DNA from: Fusarium oxysporum f. sp. lycopersici 4287
Taxonomy: Eukaryota; Ascomycota; Sordariomycetes; Hypocreales; Nectriaceae
Reading direction: 5' to 3'
NCBI RefSeq assembly: GCF_000149955.1
Contig: NC_030986.1
Location: 3,839,732 to 3,903,731, forward strand
DNA length: 64,000 nucleotides
Below, one piece after another: positions 48,920 through 61,341 of this stretch (its first letter is position 1; the number at the start of each line of letters is the position of its first letter). The notes below the pieces were generated by a model that worked only from the letters and a program-made list of their open reading frames with translations, searched no databases and was not told where the DNA came from. The translations under genes and the position numbers were made by a program.

Positions 48920-51329
48920 TCAAGCATTGTTGCGGCCTAGATCCCTACGGACCCTCCAAACTCTTGAGCCAACTGGCCGCCTCTGGCTCCCTTTCAGCAC
49001 CTCCACCCAGGGAACTTCTGTCAAATCGCTAACTCTGTCAACGTCTTCTGGTTCGGCCTCTGACCTATCATCGTCTGTATCCTCATCCGTAACTTCAAGT
49101 ATTGTGTCGTTCCCCTCGTCAGCCCCAGCTCTTTCATAGAGATCTTCGGTATAGGCCCAACTTGGGGTATCAAACTTGCCGTGAAGCAGGACAATGTCTC
49201 TGCCTTGGGATTTGATGTGTTTGAACTCTTCCGCTGGAATTGGTGTGGTAAGCTGCAGGGTGTGTGATTTCGTGTCGATACCTCGCAGGAGAACCAGCCC
49301 AATGGTTCGAGAATACCGGGGGTCCAAAGCAGCGTCATTATAGTTGGGGATGAAAGGAATGCCTTCCGGGCTTGTCGATACTATCTGGAGAGCCTCATCT
49401 TTACTTGCTGTGTCAAGCTTCGTGAGCTTCGATGATGTATCGGCAGAGACCTGGTCTTGGGTGAATCCGGAAAATGCTTTCACATCCTCTATCTCAACTG
49501 CCGCCAGAACCAGTCCGTTCACTGTATCGGCCAACAACTCCGGAGGACATTGATAATCGTAAGATACCAAGCCGAGGATCCCCTTCTTGGAGGAATATCG
49601 TACAAGTAAGGGTGATCTGAAAGAAAGTGGCGATGGGTTCCACTTCAACCTTTGGGTGATATCAGTTTGCTTCGTGGTCGTCAAAGCTAGTTCTTGTAAG
49701 TGAAAGTAGGACATGGTCTGCATCGCTCTCAGATGAGCAGCGGTTCTTGATGTAAATTCGGACTGCTGGGAGGGTAATTCTGTAAACGTGGTTTCTGTTG
49801 CAGCCCGCAACGCATCGACTGTCTCAGAGGGGCCATCTTCAGACATATATAACACTTCTTCAGGCTTCATCTTCCTGACCAGGGCACAGAGAAGATCGAG
49901 CCCAGTTCCAAGAATCCACCCTGGTGTATTGATGATGAGAGGAACACCCGCAAAACTTTTGTTGTACGTATCAAATAGATCGACCGCACATGCCAGGTAG
50001 AGATCGGGGTCCGATGCTGGAGTTACGGAGGCCATTGAATGGCAACGAACGACGTTCGAAGCAGCGTCTCTGATGCCCGGGTGTGTGAATGGTGTCCCTA
50101 GATTCGGCTTCGTCACAAACACGAGAGACAAAGTCCCCGCTGGCGCATATTCCGGTTGGCCTGGATCTAGGTCCATGACCACAACACCTCGCAGGGCTTG
50201 TCTATGAGATCGATCTGTCAAAAGCCGGTTCAGAAACAACCGCGAAAAAGTAGACTTTCCGGCCGATTTTGGGCCGCATATCAACGTTGAAAGAGACGGC
50301 TTCTCTCGACTGGTCGTCACCAGGGGTGAAAGCTTCCTGTTCCACGCAGCTAGTGAATCTAGCTCTTGGATGATGCATTTCTTTGGGGCATCTTCCGGCG
50401 TTTGGATCTGGAAAAGCATTAGTAAACGCTTTCATAGCAGGTAAGAAAACTTACAATCTGAAAAGTTGCTTCTTTATTTGACTTGGTTGAGTCTCCCTCA
50501 GGTGATTCGTTCCACATTTTCCTGAATAGAGGTGATAAACGGCCCAACTGGCGCAGACCTTGAGCATTTTTATCCGGATGCAGCTCTAGTCTCGTCTGTT
50601 CCTTCGTCCGTAACACGGGGACTGCATGGCAGTGAGGGGCATGAACCCATTCAATAGTTTCAGCAGGATAGAGAGTAGCACCAGCCAACACTACCTCACC
50701 TTGAATCACTCTAATACCAAAACTTCCGATGATTGGAAATCGCTGCTAAGTCAGTCAAGAGACTTGTAAGAGCGAGGCGTGAAGTTTACCTCTTTGCTAG
50801 AAAGTCGTAGTTCTACCACACCTCCCTTCTTAACTCGGTAGTTTTGATTGGATAATCGAAATGATGAATACGGTATGGCCCTTTGGACTGTTCCAGATTC
50901 AGGAGTTATAGGTCCTGGTGGCCGACTGAGAAGCTGATGAGCGATGTCGAAACTGGTGATGCCGGGTCATATACCTTGCCATTTCATGGCTCTTGGGATG
51001 TGCGGCAGGCGACTCAGTTCCACGCTGTGACCGAGGAGTCTTTACTGCACTCTTCTTAGGAGTTGACGGAGTTCCAACTTGACTAGTTCCCTTTTGGAGC
51101 GGACTGAAATAGTTGACGTTGCTGGTGGGTGGTTTCTCATCGCATTGTGAGGATTGTTGCGCGGACGTTGAAGAGGCTGCAGCCTCTCTCCGTCGAGCAG
51201 CAAGAGCAGCAATAGCACTCATCGCTTTATTATGTGAGTCAGCACGATCGAAAGACTCGGGCAAAGAGTGTAACACTCACGCTTTGTCGCATCTACACCG
51301 TCAATTCTTCGTTTTTTGTGAGAGGACAT
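48920..51329 (-). CDS. GRC3: Polynucleotide 5'-hydroxyl kinase GRC3
   Basis: Grc3 (Clp1/NOL9 family) phosphorylates RNA 5' ends after Las1 cleavage in ITS2 during rRNA processing in the nucleolus, and supports RNA polymerase I termination. Exons 51329-51281, 51224-50975, 50925-50790, 50742-50455 and 50407-48920 give 736 aa. The basic N-terminus MSSHKKRRIDGVDATK is split by an intron and followed by a Ser-rich region. The N-terminal beta domain is seen in RVKKGGVVELRLSSKE and SFGIRVIQGEVVLAGATLYP. The kinase core has the P-loop GPKSAGKST, followed by VVVMDLDPGQPEYAPAG and LIINTPGWILGTG, as in the family. An acidic segment lies near the C-terminus. It is divergently paired with RPA34. Confidence 0.93.
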
Positions 51330-51874
51330 GGCTGAGAATGGGTATGGTAATATATAATGGTGACAGTTGAATATGATCAGTCCAGGCAAGATAAACAGGA
51401 AGAACAATAAATCTCTGGGGAGTCATTATTCAACTGTCATAGAGTTGATGAAACGTCGCATGCTCCATGCTCAAAGGCTAAAACGTCTTGAAGATGCGTA
51501 CCGTCTTATCGATAAGAAAAAATCATTTCGCGTTACCTGGGTCTCTATTCACTTGACGGTTTTTAATGGTACCTATGAAAAGGGATAGTACCAACGGCTT
51601 ATTGATATCTAGGATTTCCTCGCTATTTCACTTGAAGTGCGTAAAACCTAAGCCTTTTTTGCCCAGTCTCATTGATTTCGCGTCACCTATCACCGGATAT
51701 CTACACGACAGAGGCGCGTCCGTACAGTTAACCCAGGATAACTTAGTGGATTGCCCCACTAGCGCGGCATCTCCCAAATTTTATTTTCCAGCAACTTCAT
51801 CTTCACCTCGATCAACCTCGTCCCGCCAATTGCACCCTCACCACCGAAAAGATTCATAGAAAAGTCCGCCCAAG
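51330..51874. promoter_or_regulatory. Divergent promoter GRC3/RPA34
   Basis: 545 nt between start codons of two nucleolar genes, so likely a shared bidirectional promoter. No TATA box is evident. Confidence 0.6.
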
Positions 51875-53922
51875 ATGGCGCCTAAGGAACCCTACAAAGT
51901 GCACTCCCTCAATAAGCACATAGAGAACACAAAGAAGGGCCTATCGGCTGAAGCGCAGTTCAACCGCCGCCCCGGCAACCGTGCTGCAACTATCAAGAAA
52001 GAGTCGAGCGACCCAAACAATATTTTCGCCAACAACGATGGGGATGACGATGATGAGTCAGGAAGCGGAAGCGACAGCGATAGTAGCAGCGATGGCCCGG
52101 CCGATTTTATCTCTAAACTCACCAGTACCACCAAACCTGCTTCTGCCACTCCACGCCGTCGTGGCAAAGATGATGAAATCGCCGATAGCGATGCCGAGCG
52201 CAATGCGTCCAAAAAGAGCACTTCTGTGAAAAAGACTGCTCCTGCCAAGTCTAAGCCTCAATCTTCTAGCGATTCAAGCAGCGAAGACGAGTCTGGCGAC
52301 GAAAAGACCAAAGCAAAGACTAACGGCACAAGTCCTACAAAGGCGTCTGAGAGCACCTCGAGCTCTTCGGAGTCAGGGAGCGACAGTGATAGCGATGAGG
52401 AAGACAAGAAGGCACCCAAACCATCCACCAAAAAGCAAGACGATTCTGCCTCCATCAGCGACTCTTCCAGTGAGGACGAAAGCGAGGATGAAGCCGATGC
52501 CAAGGCTAAGCCTGCTCTGAATGGCAAAGCTACTCCTACACCAGACAGCTCAAGCGAGGATAGCGACAGTGAAAGCGAGGATGAAGAACAGGATGCTAAA
52601 CCTGCTGCGAAACCTGCCGCTAAGCCTGTCGCTCCCGAGCCAGGCAGTTCTTCAAGCGAGGAGGAGGATTCTGATGATGAGATGGTTGATGAATCCATGC
52701 ACATTGAGGATCGCGAAGGACAGCTCGCCCTCCCCAACTTCATTGCTCCTGACTTTGTCCTTCGCAAGGGCGATGATGGCACAAACGGCCGCGATGTTGC
52801 TGAGATCTGCAACAAGGCGAACCTAGAGGGCAAGCAATTTTGGTACTTCACAGTTCCTTCCAATGTGCCCATCTCAGTTGTTCAGAATCTTGAGATCCCC
52901 ATGAACCAGTCTCAGTCTAACGATAAGTTTTTTTTCTCACAATAGCGAGGACTATGGTGTCTCCTTTGAGAGTATTGCCCCCAAGGGAAATATTCAAATC
53001 ATGATTCCCTCTGATCGCCCTCAATACCAGCCCGGTAAGCTCCCAGCCGTCACGTTTTTAATATTCTCCACTAACTTATAAATCAGCCACCAAGCAGATC
53101 GACCAAGTTATGCAGGTCAAGAAGATCACACAACTTGGCTCCACTAACTCTGTCGCCCCTGTTCCCAAGCCAGCCCCTCGTGCTCAGCCCACTGGCCTAA
53201 AGGCTCGATACCAACCCATCGGAGTCAACGAGCCCATGGGAAGCATCGGTGATGATGAGGACGTCGAGATGGGCGATGCTCCCGTTCTGTCGGCCAAAGC
53301 TGCCAAGAAGGAAAAGAAGCGCAAGTCAAAGGAGACTTCTGAAAAGAAGCAGAAGAAGGGACAGAGCATCCCCGAGCCCCCCAGCTCTCGAACAACCGAA
53401 GCACCAACTCCCGATACACGCAAGAACAAGCGAAAGCTAGCAGCCTCTGAAGATGATGCCGTAGCCGTAGCCGAGCAACTTCAAGAGGAGACTAAGCTTG
53501 CAGCAAGCAAGTCCAAGAAGCAAAAGACAAACCGAGCTGGAAGCCCCGATCTGGGCTCTGAGCCAGCGTCTGCAGCCGCAAAGAAGTACACCCCTGTCTT
53601 GCCTCCCGCAATCCCTACAGCAGGAACCCCTACTCCCAAGTCTGCTTCCACGCCTGTTACAAGCAGCAAGAAGCAAAAGAAAGTCAAGGAGGCTTCAGTG
53701 CCCGCTCCCCGACAGAGCGTGGTACCCATACCCTCTATCCCCCACTCCTCCCCTCCCAGATCCTCTCCTGCGCGCGCTCCTGCATCACAGCTTCCTGCCT
53801 CACCTAGCCAGGGTAAGGAGAAACGAGCCAAAAAGCGCAAGGATAAGGATGGCAAGAAGATTCCCTCGGGCAAGAAGGAGACCCCTGTAGTCCCCCCTGT
53901 GCCTCTATCTTCCTCGGAATAG
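51875..53922 (+). CDS. RPA34: RNA polymerase I subunit RPA34 (frame interrupted in this sequence)
   Basis: RPA34 (A34.5) forms the TFIIF-like heterodimer with A49 on RNA polymerase I. The N-terminal ~270 residues are Ser/Asp/Glu-rich, unusually long. The conserved core begins QLALPNFIAPDFVLRKGDDG and runs to NLEIPMNQSQSND. There the frame ends (stop at 52943-52945) after a T8 run at 52928-52935. Reading seven T instead gives KFFSHNSEDYGVSFESIAPKG, as the family expects. An intron follows (53035-53086, GT-AG, phase 1), then 53087-53922, a Lys-rich tail. As corrected the protein is 664 aa. The in-frame TAG at 53920 is followed by 20 codons (ending GRARKK) and a second TAG, so the natural C-terminus may be longer. 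A 37-nt intron at 52909-52945 could also bypass the problem. Confidence 0.85.
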
Positions 53923-56900
53923 CGTTCTGCTGGGAAGATCAGCCCTCGAAAGGGCAGAGGCAAGGGCAGAGCCCGCAAGAAGTAGTGAAAAGCTCGATAT
54001 GACAGTATTTCGGAAAGCTTAGTGCCTAGGCTATCGATATGCATCGTTGTCTATCTGACACAACATACACTATTATGGGCATTATCAGTTATTGTGGGCA
54101 GACATATGGTGTTGGATGCGCATAGGAGATGTTGCAATTTTTTTTCTTCTCGCATGGCTTGATCATGCAAGCATTTCGAACCCGCGGCGAGACAGTTGTC
54201 TCTGGATTTCAGCGGCATGGCGTTGGTGGTGCATTTTGGTCGCAAACGGACAAGAAAAAGGGGTTGAGGTCTCTGAGGATAGTGTAAGAGGAGTGACGAA
54301 GGGAGAGACTCGAAAAATATCTCCCTTCTGCGAGGATTAACGTGGATCTTTATTAGCTAGGCTTTTGGGCATCAGCATCTTTCGATAGAAGGATGCTTGT
54401 GCGATAGTGTAGTCAATGTCAGAACAAACAAACCTTGGTTCCGCGCTGCATCTTGTAACTGTATCAGGCCCTGGCAGAGGTTGTCACCATTAAGCCTTGG
54501 CTTGTGTTCGATAGTAGATGAGTCACTACAGAGAAGTTTGTAATCATAACAAGTGTTTCGTCAATGCAAATCGCTGTCTTCTGTACTGCAGTGTACACCT
54601 ACCCTGTACCTATCAAAAGTGATGAAGCTATCACCCCACACAGACAATACAATGTCACTCACAAGGTATTATTGGAAGCTGAGTTCGCTTTCTTCCTATT
54701 CAGCTCAAAGCTACTGCTTAGAGCAGACTTATTTTGACAGTATGGGAATGCCATAAATCCCATGAGCAGCCATCAGTACAGCCACCCAGCCACCCAGCCA
54801 CTCTTCTATGCTGTCAAACTAGAATATAAAACGCTTATCCCCGCAACAGGCCATGGAATTCATGAGCAAAGTCAATTCCCCAAAGTCTCGAATGACAAGC
54901 GGCAGAGTCAAGTCAGAGACGATGTAAGGTTTCTTAGTCTACCTTTCGAAAGGACACCCCCCTCTCGCCAGCCTCTTAGGGTGTCCATGGATGGAACATC
55001 ACGATGACGTTCGCTATATATTAGAGCCTCACATGCGGCCATGTTTTGACGCCATTGCATCTTAGAGATGAAAGGAAGGACTGTCAACAAATATAATGAT
55101 AGACAATACGAGAGTTGGGCGTACTTGTCACTGAAGTCGATGCCAGATCTGATTCTCCGGTATCACGATGCATAATTGGGCAGTCGATCTGATGCCTGAG
55201 AGAGCTGTAGGATCATGCGTGTAAGTTGTAGCTCCAGATCTACGCCAACATCTAAGGCATAGACTGCCTAGTAGTACAGAGTAGACACTGTATACGTCTC
55301 TCACCGCCAGCCTCATAGGCTAGACAGGGTATTGAGCTGATGTCCAGGTTGAGTTGACAGCGTAGACCAGTCCATGTAGTGATGTTAAGAGCCGATCGTC
55401 GCTGGTTGCGGTCTCCGGCTGCCATTCAGATGTGGGGGCTAGAGATCACGAACGAGGTCATTCGGCCAAAGAATATCAAAGTAATTGGCTACTAATGTGT
55501 AAGACATCTCAAGTAACCCTGGGATAGCGTCCTTGAACAATAGTATATGTAACAACAAGGATTTTGCTCGAATCTGGCAAACTCGAGTCAAACCGATCAC
55601 TGAGGAATGTTACGTCTCACTTCCTGTCCTCGCACCATTTGCTACATGGATCTTTCGAACACCAAAGTGTTACAAAACGTTGAAGGCGACATGATGCATT
55701 ACTGAACCTGCCACTTAATGGCAGAAATACAGACAAGGTGTATGTCACGCAGCAGAAAGCCGGGGATAACCATTAACCACGTGCATTGCACAAGACCTTC
55801 AGAGTGCAACGATAGAAAGTATGGTCTGATAAAGTTGAAGCGAGCTAAAGCTTGAAGGAACCGCACACGGGCACTTGGAAAGATTCGGACAACGGGATCT
55901 TGATGCAGTGATCAATCATATCAGGAGACCGACCGGCAAATACGCATTCGTTCGTTGTATCGATAATCGTCCCATACCAATATCGGTCGGTATTCTCCTG
56001 GACCCCGACTGCAAACGCCGGCCGAAAACTACCGACCGCGGGTCCGTGACTGAGAAATTTGTCAAAATTTCCTTCCTTTTTCTTATCCGTCAATGGGCCG
56101 AGACCCGACTTCTGAACGGACATTGCCCCAAATTAGTGAGTGGTTAAAAAAAAAAAAAAAATTCTCAAGAAATCGGCCGAGTCAATAAACCAAACACGGA
56201 AAGCAAAGTTCGATGGACCTGAATTAGGTGGGACCACGGCGGACTTCGCAAAGATTGAACCCGCTGTGGGAACCAAGGTAATCGGCCGCCATGATCGATT
56301 TTTGGGGCTCAAGAACGAAAATTTCGTTTAGTAAGTTGTTAATTGTACTTTGTCTCACTTAGGCTTCAGCCCAAGTACAGTACGCAAGAGAGGATGGTGA
56401 CAATTGGGTTGACAGTATCCTCGATCCCATGCTACCTATTATGGCGGCTCGCTCGGATGTCGTCGCATTGACCGCCTCTGTATTGGGCTTCCAAACCAGG
56501 CTTTTATTGGCATCATGATACCTGATCCATGATATATACCTTGGGGTTGTCGCTCACGAGGGCATGGATCTGGAGCTAGAGTAGCAGTCATCACTGTTTG
56601 TCCAGGAAGAATCAACCATGATGCATTTCTGATTGGGCATTAGTTTCTGTTGGCGTGTGCTTGCATACCGCGTTGGTCTTTCATGTCCTGTAGGTAGGGT
56701 GAGAGGCATGCAACGGTATTCAGTAGTCATCATACCTGTGTTCAGACAATGCGGTCTGGACCAGCGTTTCCCAATCAGACACGTACCGCACATCCTCTCG
56801 CTTCTGGTCAGACATTCAAGCATCAGCAAGAAGACCAAAGTAGATGAGCTTAGAACAAGCCTGTAAACTGAAGCTCAGCATGTGCTTATCATGAAGTGTC

Positions 56901-59900
56901 AGACACTAACAGCATATTGAGTAACAGCCGAGGCCAACACTCTGCCTAAACGATGCTATCAGGCCAACCGACATGATGTGGTTTTTGCCTTCTCTGATGA
57001 ACACAATCGTTTGCAACATTAAGCATGATATTCAAGAAACTTAGAACTACCTTTGAGATTGGGTTGAAAGTTGAAACTACCTAACTCATCCCATCATATT
57101 CCCAATTGACTAGCGTATCGCAAGTGACGGTGTCTCGTGCGCAGGTAGGGGACCCTTGGCGATCTCCTGAACTTGGGCCAGTCCGCCTCAATTCGACCTT
57201 GGCTTTTGCAGCTGTGGCATGGGTGTTTCAATCAAGTTGAATCCGTGCACGGGCCGCTGAATCGACAACGTGTTAAAGAGATTGCAAGGAAATGGCAACA
57301 TACTGATTAGGTTGTTTATCAGTAAGATCATGCGCTGCGACAAGACAGCAATCAACCTGTTCTATCCAAGGGACTGGATGGGTTTCGTATCCCTGTTCAT
57401 TGAGACCCTCCCAATCTCTCTCAGACCCTGAGCCTCCACTGCTCGTTCTGCTTATTCTCTTCCGTCCCGAGCGGAGGATCCACGCTATATCCACGTTCAA
57501 TTTCCTCGGATTATGCCTCGCGCCTCGTCTCACCTCGGGGCGCGCGCCTCACGCGTTGACAAATAAGACCCGAACGACCGTTAAGAGTCTCCGTTGGAAT
57601 TTATATATATTTTCTTAGTGTCGCACAGCACATCGAAAACTCCGCGTCGGAGTCGGAGCGAATATAGCTCTTGAACGAGGATGAGTTTAGTTCATAACCT
57701 TTTTCTTTTTCCCCTCTAGCAGGACGTCACCGTCATGACGATGAGGCTTGCCGCGCTAAATAGGTCTAATTGGCTGTTGATTCGCTCAATGGCCAGAAAA
57801 GCTCAAACGGTTTCCTTTGTGTAAACCCTCAACGAGAAGCTATCTTCCGCTACATCCGAGTGAACGTCGAGATGCAGCAAAATGACAAGGGAAAAGTGTA
57901 GGTGTTTCGTGGGGTTACTATGACCCTTGTCGTGTGTATGTCTCCTGAGTGACGCGATGGGCTGCGCGCGCCTATGGCCTGTGAAATGGACTAGGTATCT
58001 GAAGCTGACCCTTGACTCGAAGCGCTTGAAGCTGTGAACACTTGAACCGTTACACGGAGAGCCATCAAGAGTTTCGTCAACAGCAGGGCTGAGTCTAAAA
58101 TTGGTAATCGGAAGCTGTCGAACAACGAAATTACGAGTACGGCTATTCCAGTCCGGAATGAACTCAGGTCTTTTGGACCGACAATTAATATCAGTTGGCT
58201 GCTTAGATGACTTTGGCAACTATACAGCAACATATCTCGTGCTCACAGTCCAGAGGTTGGCGATAGTCAATGGCTTAACGCTAATATGAGTTAGAGCACG
58301 CTTTTGCCGCAGCTCGAATAATATTAGCATTCAGACTTGCAACCTTGATCATCTAAAACAATAGAAGTATCCGTGTCTTCCAGCGTAGTCTGTGTTAAGT
58401 TGATACCTGTATCACAACATGAGGATCTCTGGAGCTTTAAGGCAGCAGCGTATGGAAGTTGTCAATGATAGACAGGTGTGAGTAAGCATGGGTTGGATTA
58501 TTCCTTCCTGGCTGCATCGAAAGCCTCCATGGACAGCCACGGATGGTAAGCATCTTCCATGGAGGAAGCAGCGGAATTGGAGAAGGTACATTGGTCGCGA
58601 GTACCTGCTGAACGCACATCACTTTTTCGCTTCCACATTTGAATGCGACGAAAAAAGATGCAGTGGCCCCAGCTCCCTTGTTAGCGCCAAAAGAGAGAGC
58701 TGATCCTTGTCTTGGATATTGCTTCTCAATGGTTCGTTGTTCATCATCCATCTCGGTTTGCGGCCTGTGAAACTTTGCAGTGGAGCAACATATTTTTCAG
58801 AAAGGAGCATAACTGATTTTTTTGCTCAACTCGCTGATTGATTATCGACACATGAAGTATTGGGCTGGCTTTTGTTTATCAAGGGGTTTGCAAACAGTCA
58901 AAGCCTTGCTCCCTTGGCGGAGCAGCCGGTGCATGAATGACAAAGCTCACAACAAGACACAGGCAAGTATGAGCTCCAGGAAATTTCCTCGCGTGCGCAA
59001 ATTGATTATGACCTCAGCGGAAGTGTCCCCTTGAGGATATCCCCGGGTCGCTTCCATGTTTCAACGGCAAGCAGGAGACAGGCTTTCTCGACGCCTAATT
59101 GCAACCTTGTATGTACCTTATGTTACTGTGAACACATGGACATGAGCTGTTCAATTTAACAAATCAACAGTTAAATGCCACGTTAGATTGAGCCAGCGAT
59201 CGTCATAGTCATAGGTATCTTACAACCTACAACCGCGGCTGGTTGCTGGGCACGCGGACTCACCAACCTAGATTCCCGTTCTGGTCTGATTGGTTTAGTC
59301 TGTCCCCATAATCGAATCTAGGCAGTCTTCCAGGCGCATGTCACTGTGCCACAGTCATGACGCTGCCATCAGAACGAAGAGTCTCTCCGTTCAGTCAGAA
59401 TGCCCAGGCTGTGGAGGAAGCCAAGTGACACCGTCTGGGAACCGTTTCTGATGGTGACGTTTTCTTCAAGTATCAGCCACCATCATTGACCACGGAACCT
59501 GATCAATGGCAGAAAACAAAGATGCAATCAAGGAGTGGGTCTTTGTATTGATCAAGCTACCCAAAGACTCGTCATGAACATGGATTGTTCTTGTCTCGTC
59601 TCGTCTTGTCTTGTCATCATCAGCGCAGTGCAATCTAGCACATGATGGGTCTCGCTGAGGTCAGAAAGCGGAAAGCCTCGTGCTAGCTGTGTGTGTGCAT
59701 CCGCGTCGGCAGATCACCCTTCCAATCTCATTCGTTCCAGATGGTGATGTGATAAAGTCGGAGTCGGAACCTCGGAGTCCATGGAGCTTGGCGAGCCTCC
59801 GACGCCGACTGAAAGGGTGCTTGCAGCAATTGATTGTGACATTCAGTCTGATCGGAAGATTTGTTGGACTTTAAACCATGTGGACTTGTCCGGAAGACTT

Positions 59901-61341
59901 GTTCGCTTGCGTTGGCAAGGTGCCGGCCGTTAACGTTCTCAGTCAATCGTTCGTTGCCCAGCAGCTATGCCAAGGCTGAAATGATGTACTACGTGCAGTG
60001 CTTTCTGGATCACCGGGGCATGGGCTGCCTCCGGTTCCTACATTGTGAGTGGCCATATCAAATGACTAAGACAAGTCAAGGGGAGAAGAGATGCTCTGCG
60101 GCTCATTTGACTTTATTGATCGAGGCTCAGTATTCCAGATTGCCACGTCGACTTGTAGACTTGTCTGGGCTGGTAGCTCATAGGTAATCTCATCTCCCCC
60201 TCGGTTTAAAACGTGGTCGGTAAAGTTTTGGCGGTACAATACGCGGAAAGCATGGAAGTAAGCGTTATTTGACAGGGCGAATTCTCACGCGACTCAGCCC
60301 GCCTATCAGGCTTGGCAGCGGCTTCGAAGGAAATTACGGTAATACGCCTTGATTCGGGCTGCCGCAAACCCCGTTGCTCCGCGATGTCCGGCCAGTGTGC
60401 TATGTCAGCAACTTTGTTTGTGTCGTCTTGATTGATTGGCTTCGCAGTGACAAAAGAGCTCCGTCTGAGCGTCAGAGAAGAGCTGATTAGGCTTAGGCGC
60501 TGGCTCCAGTGCAATCTCCAGGCGACCCTGGGTGCCATCCATGCACAACGCCCCGCTGAGGCTTGTTGACTGGCCGGTACCCCAAACCCTTGTATCGATG
60601 ACTCCTCCCGCAGCATCCGGACTCATTTGAGATGAGGACGAGGAAAATCCTGCGGTGCGGGCCCCTTGAATGAAGCTAATGTCAGTGGAGTGTGATGGGG
60701 GCAGTAGCTTAGCGCCCACTGGAATCCTGCGCGACGTGCCCTGTTGAATTTGTGCTCTTTAGCGGACTACGGTTGCAAAATCAGCTGTAGAGACCTTGAT
60801 TTTTCAGCGCTTCTAGTGGCCAGCTGCACTGGTACACGCCCCTGGTGCATCACTTTCCTGCACCTCGTCATCATACTCGATCCCTCTCTCCTCCACTCCC
60901 TCCACTTTCTTCATATTACTACTCCCATTTCCTCACCTCCATCTTCTTCTTCCCTCCCTTTCTCTCTCTCCTCGATCCTCGGCTTGGTTTCGTCTTAGAT
61001 TCGCACCTTGTTAAAGCATCTATCTTCCTCCGTCACGACTTCAGGTCCTAGCCTCACATCTTCTTTGTGTGGCGTCCTTGTCGCGTGCTGCCTCCCTTCT
61101 CTGCGACTCGACAACCATCGCTCTAGACGGCCATCCCGACGATTCCGACCATCGTTGTATGCGTGCAAGTCAAGTAAATAGGTCAACTTGGATATGAGGT
61201 AGCTTTTGGGTATTCATATTGGGTTACCGACTACGCGTTACGAATTTCTTCGAAATTATCTTGCGCTACGCTACAAATAATCAGCACACCCCCTTTCGAA
61301 CCACCGTTCTGTCGATCCAAACAACTTTCTCGACCTTCGCC
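53923..61341. other. Gene-poor region, 7.4 kb, ending in the AUR1 promoter
   Basis: After the RPA34 tail no supported gene. Many short frames, none with start, length and features together. A16 lies at 56146-56161. From about 60.8 to 61.3 kb the top strand is CT-rich, the probable AUR1 promoter and leader. No transposon or RNA gene is recognised. Confidence 0.5.
56146..56161 (+). repeat. A16 homopolymer
   Basis: Sixteen adenines in non-coding DNA. Could be a retroposed tail, but no element is recognisable beside it. Confidence 0.9.

Noticed and set aside
52258..52872. 204-codon Ser-rich frame on the minus strand
   Set aside because: Antisense of the acidic low-complexity RPA34 N-terminus; no start context or family features.
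52919..52945. 24-nt GA-AG intron to explain the RPA34 frame break
   Set aside because: Too short for any known spliceosomal intron and lacks a GT or GC donor; an extra T or a 37-nt intron explains it better.
55840..56340. Overlapping open frames on both strands ending in a poly-A tract, as if a retroposed element
   Set aside because: No target-site duplication, terminal repeats or recognisable element protein could be found.
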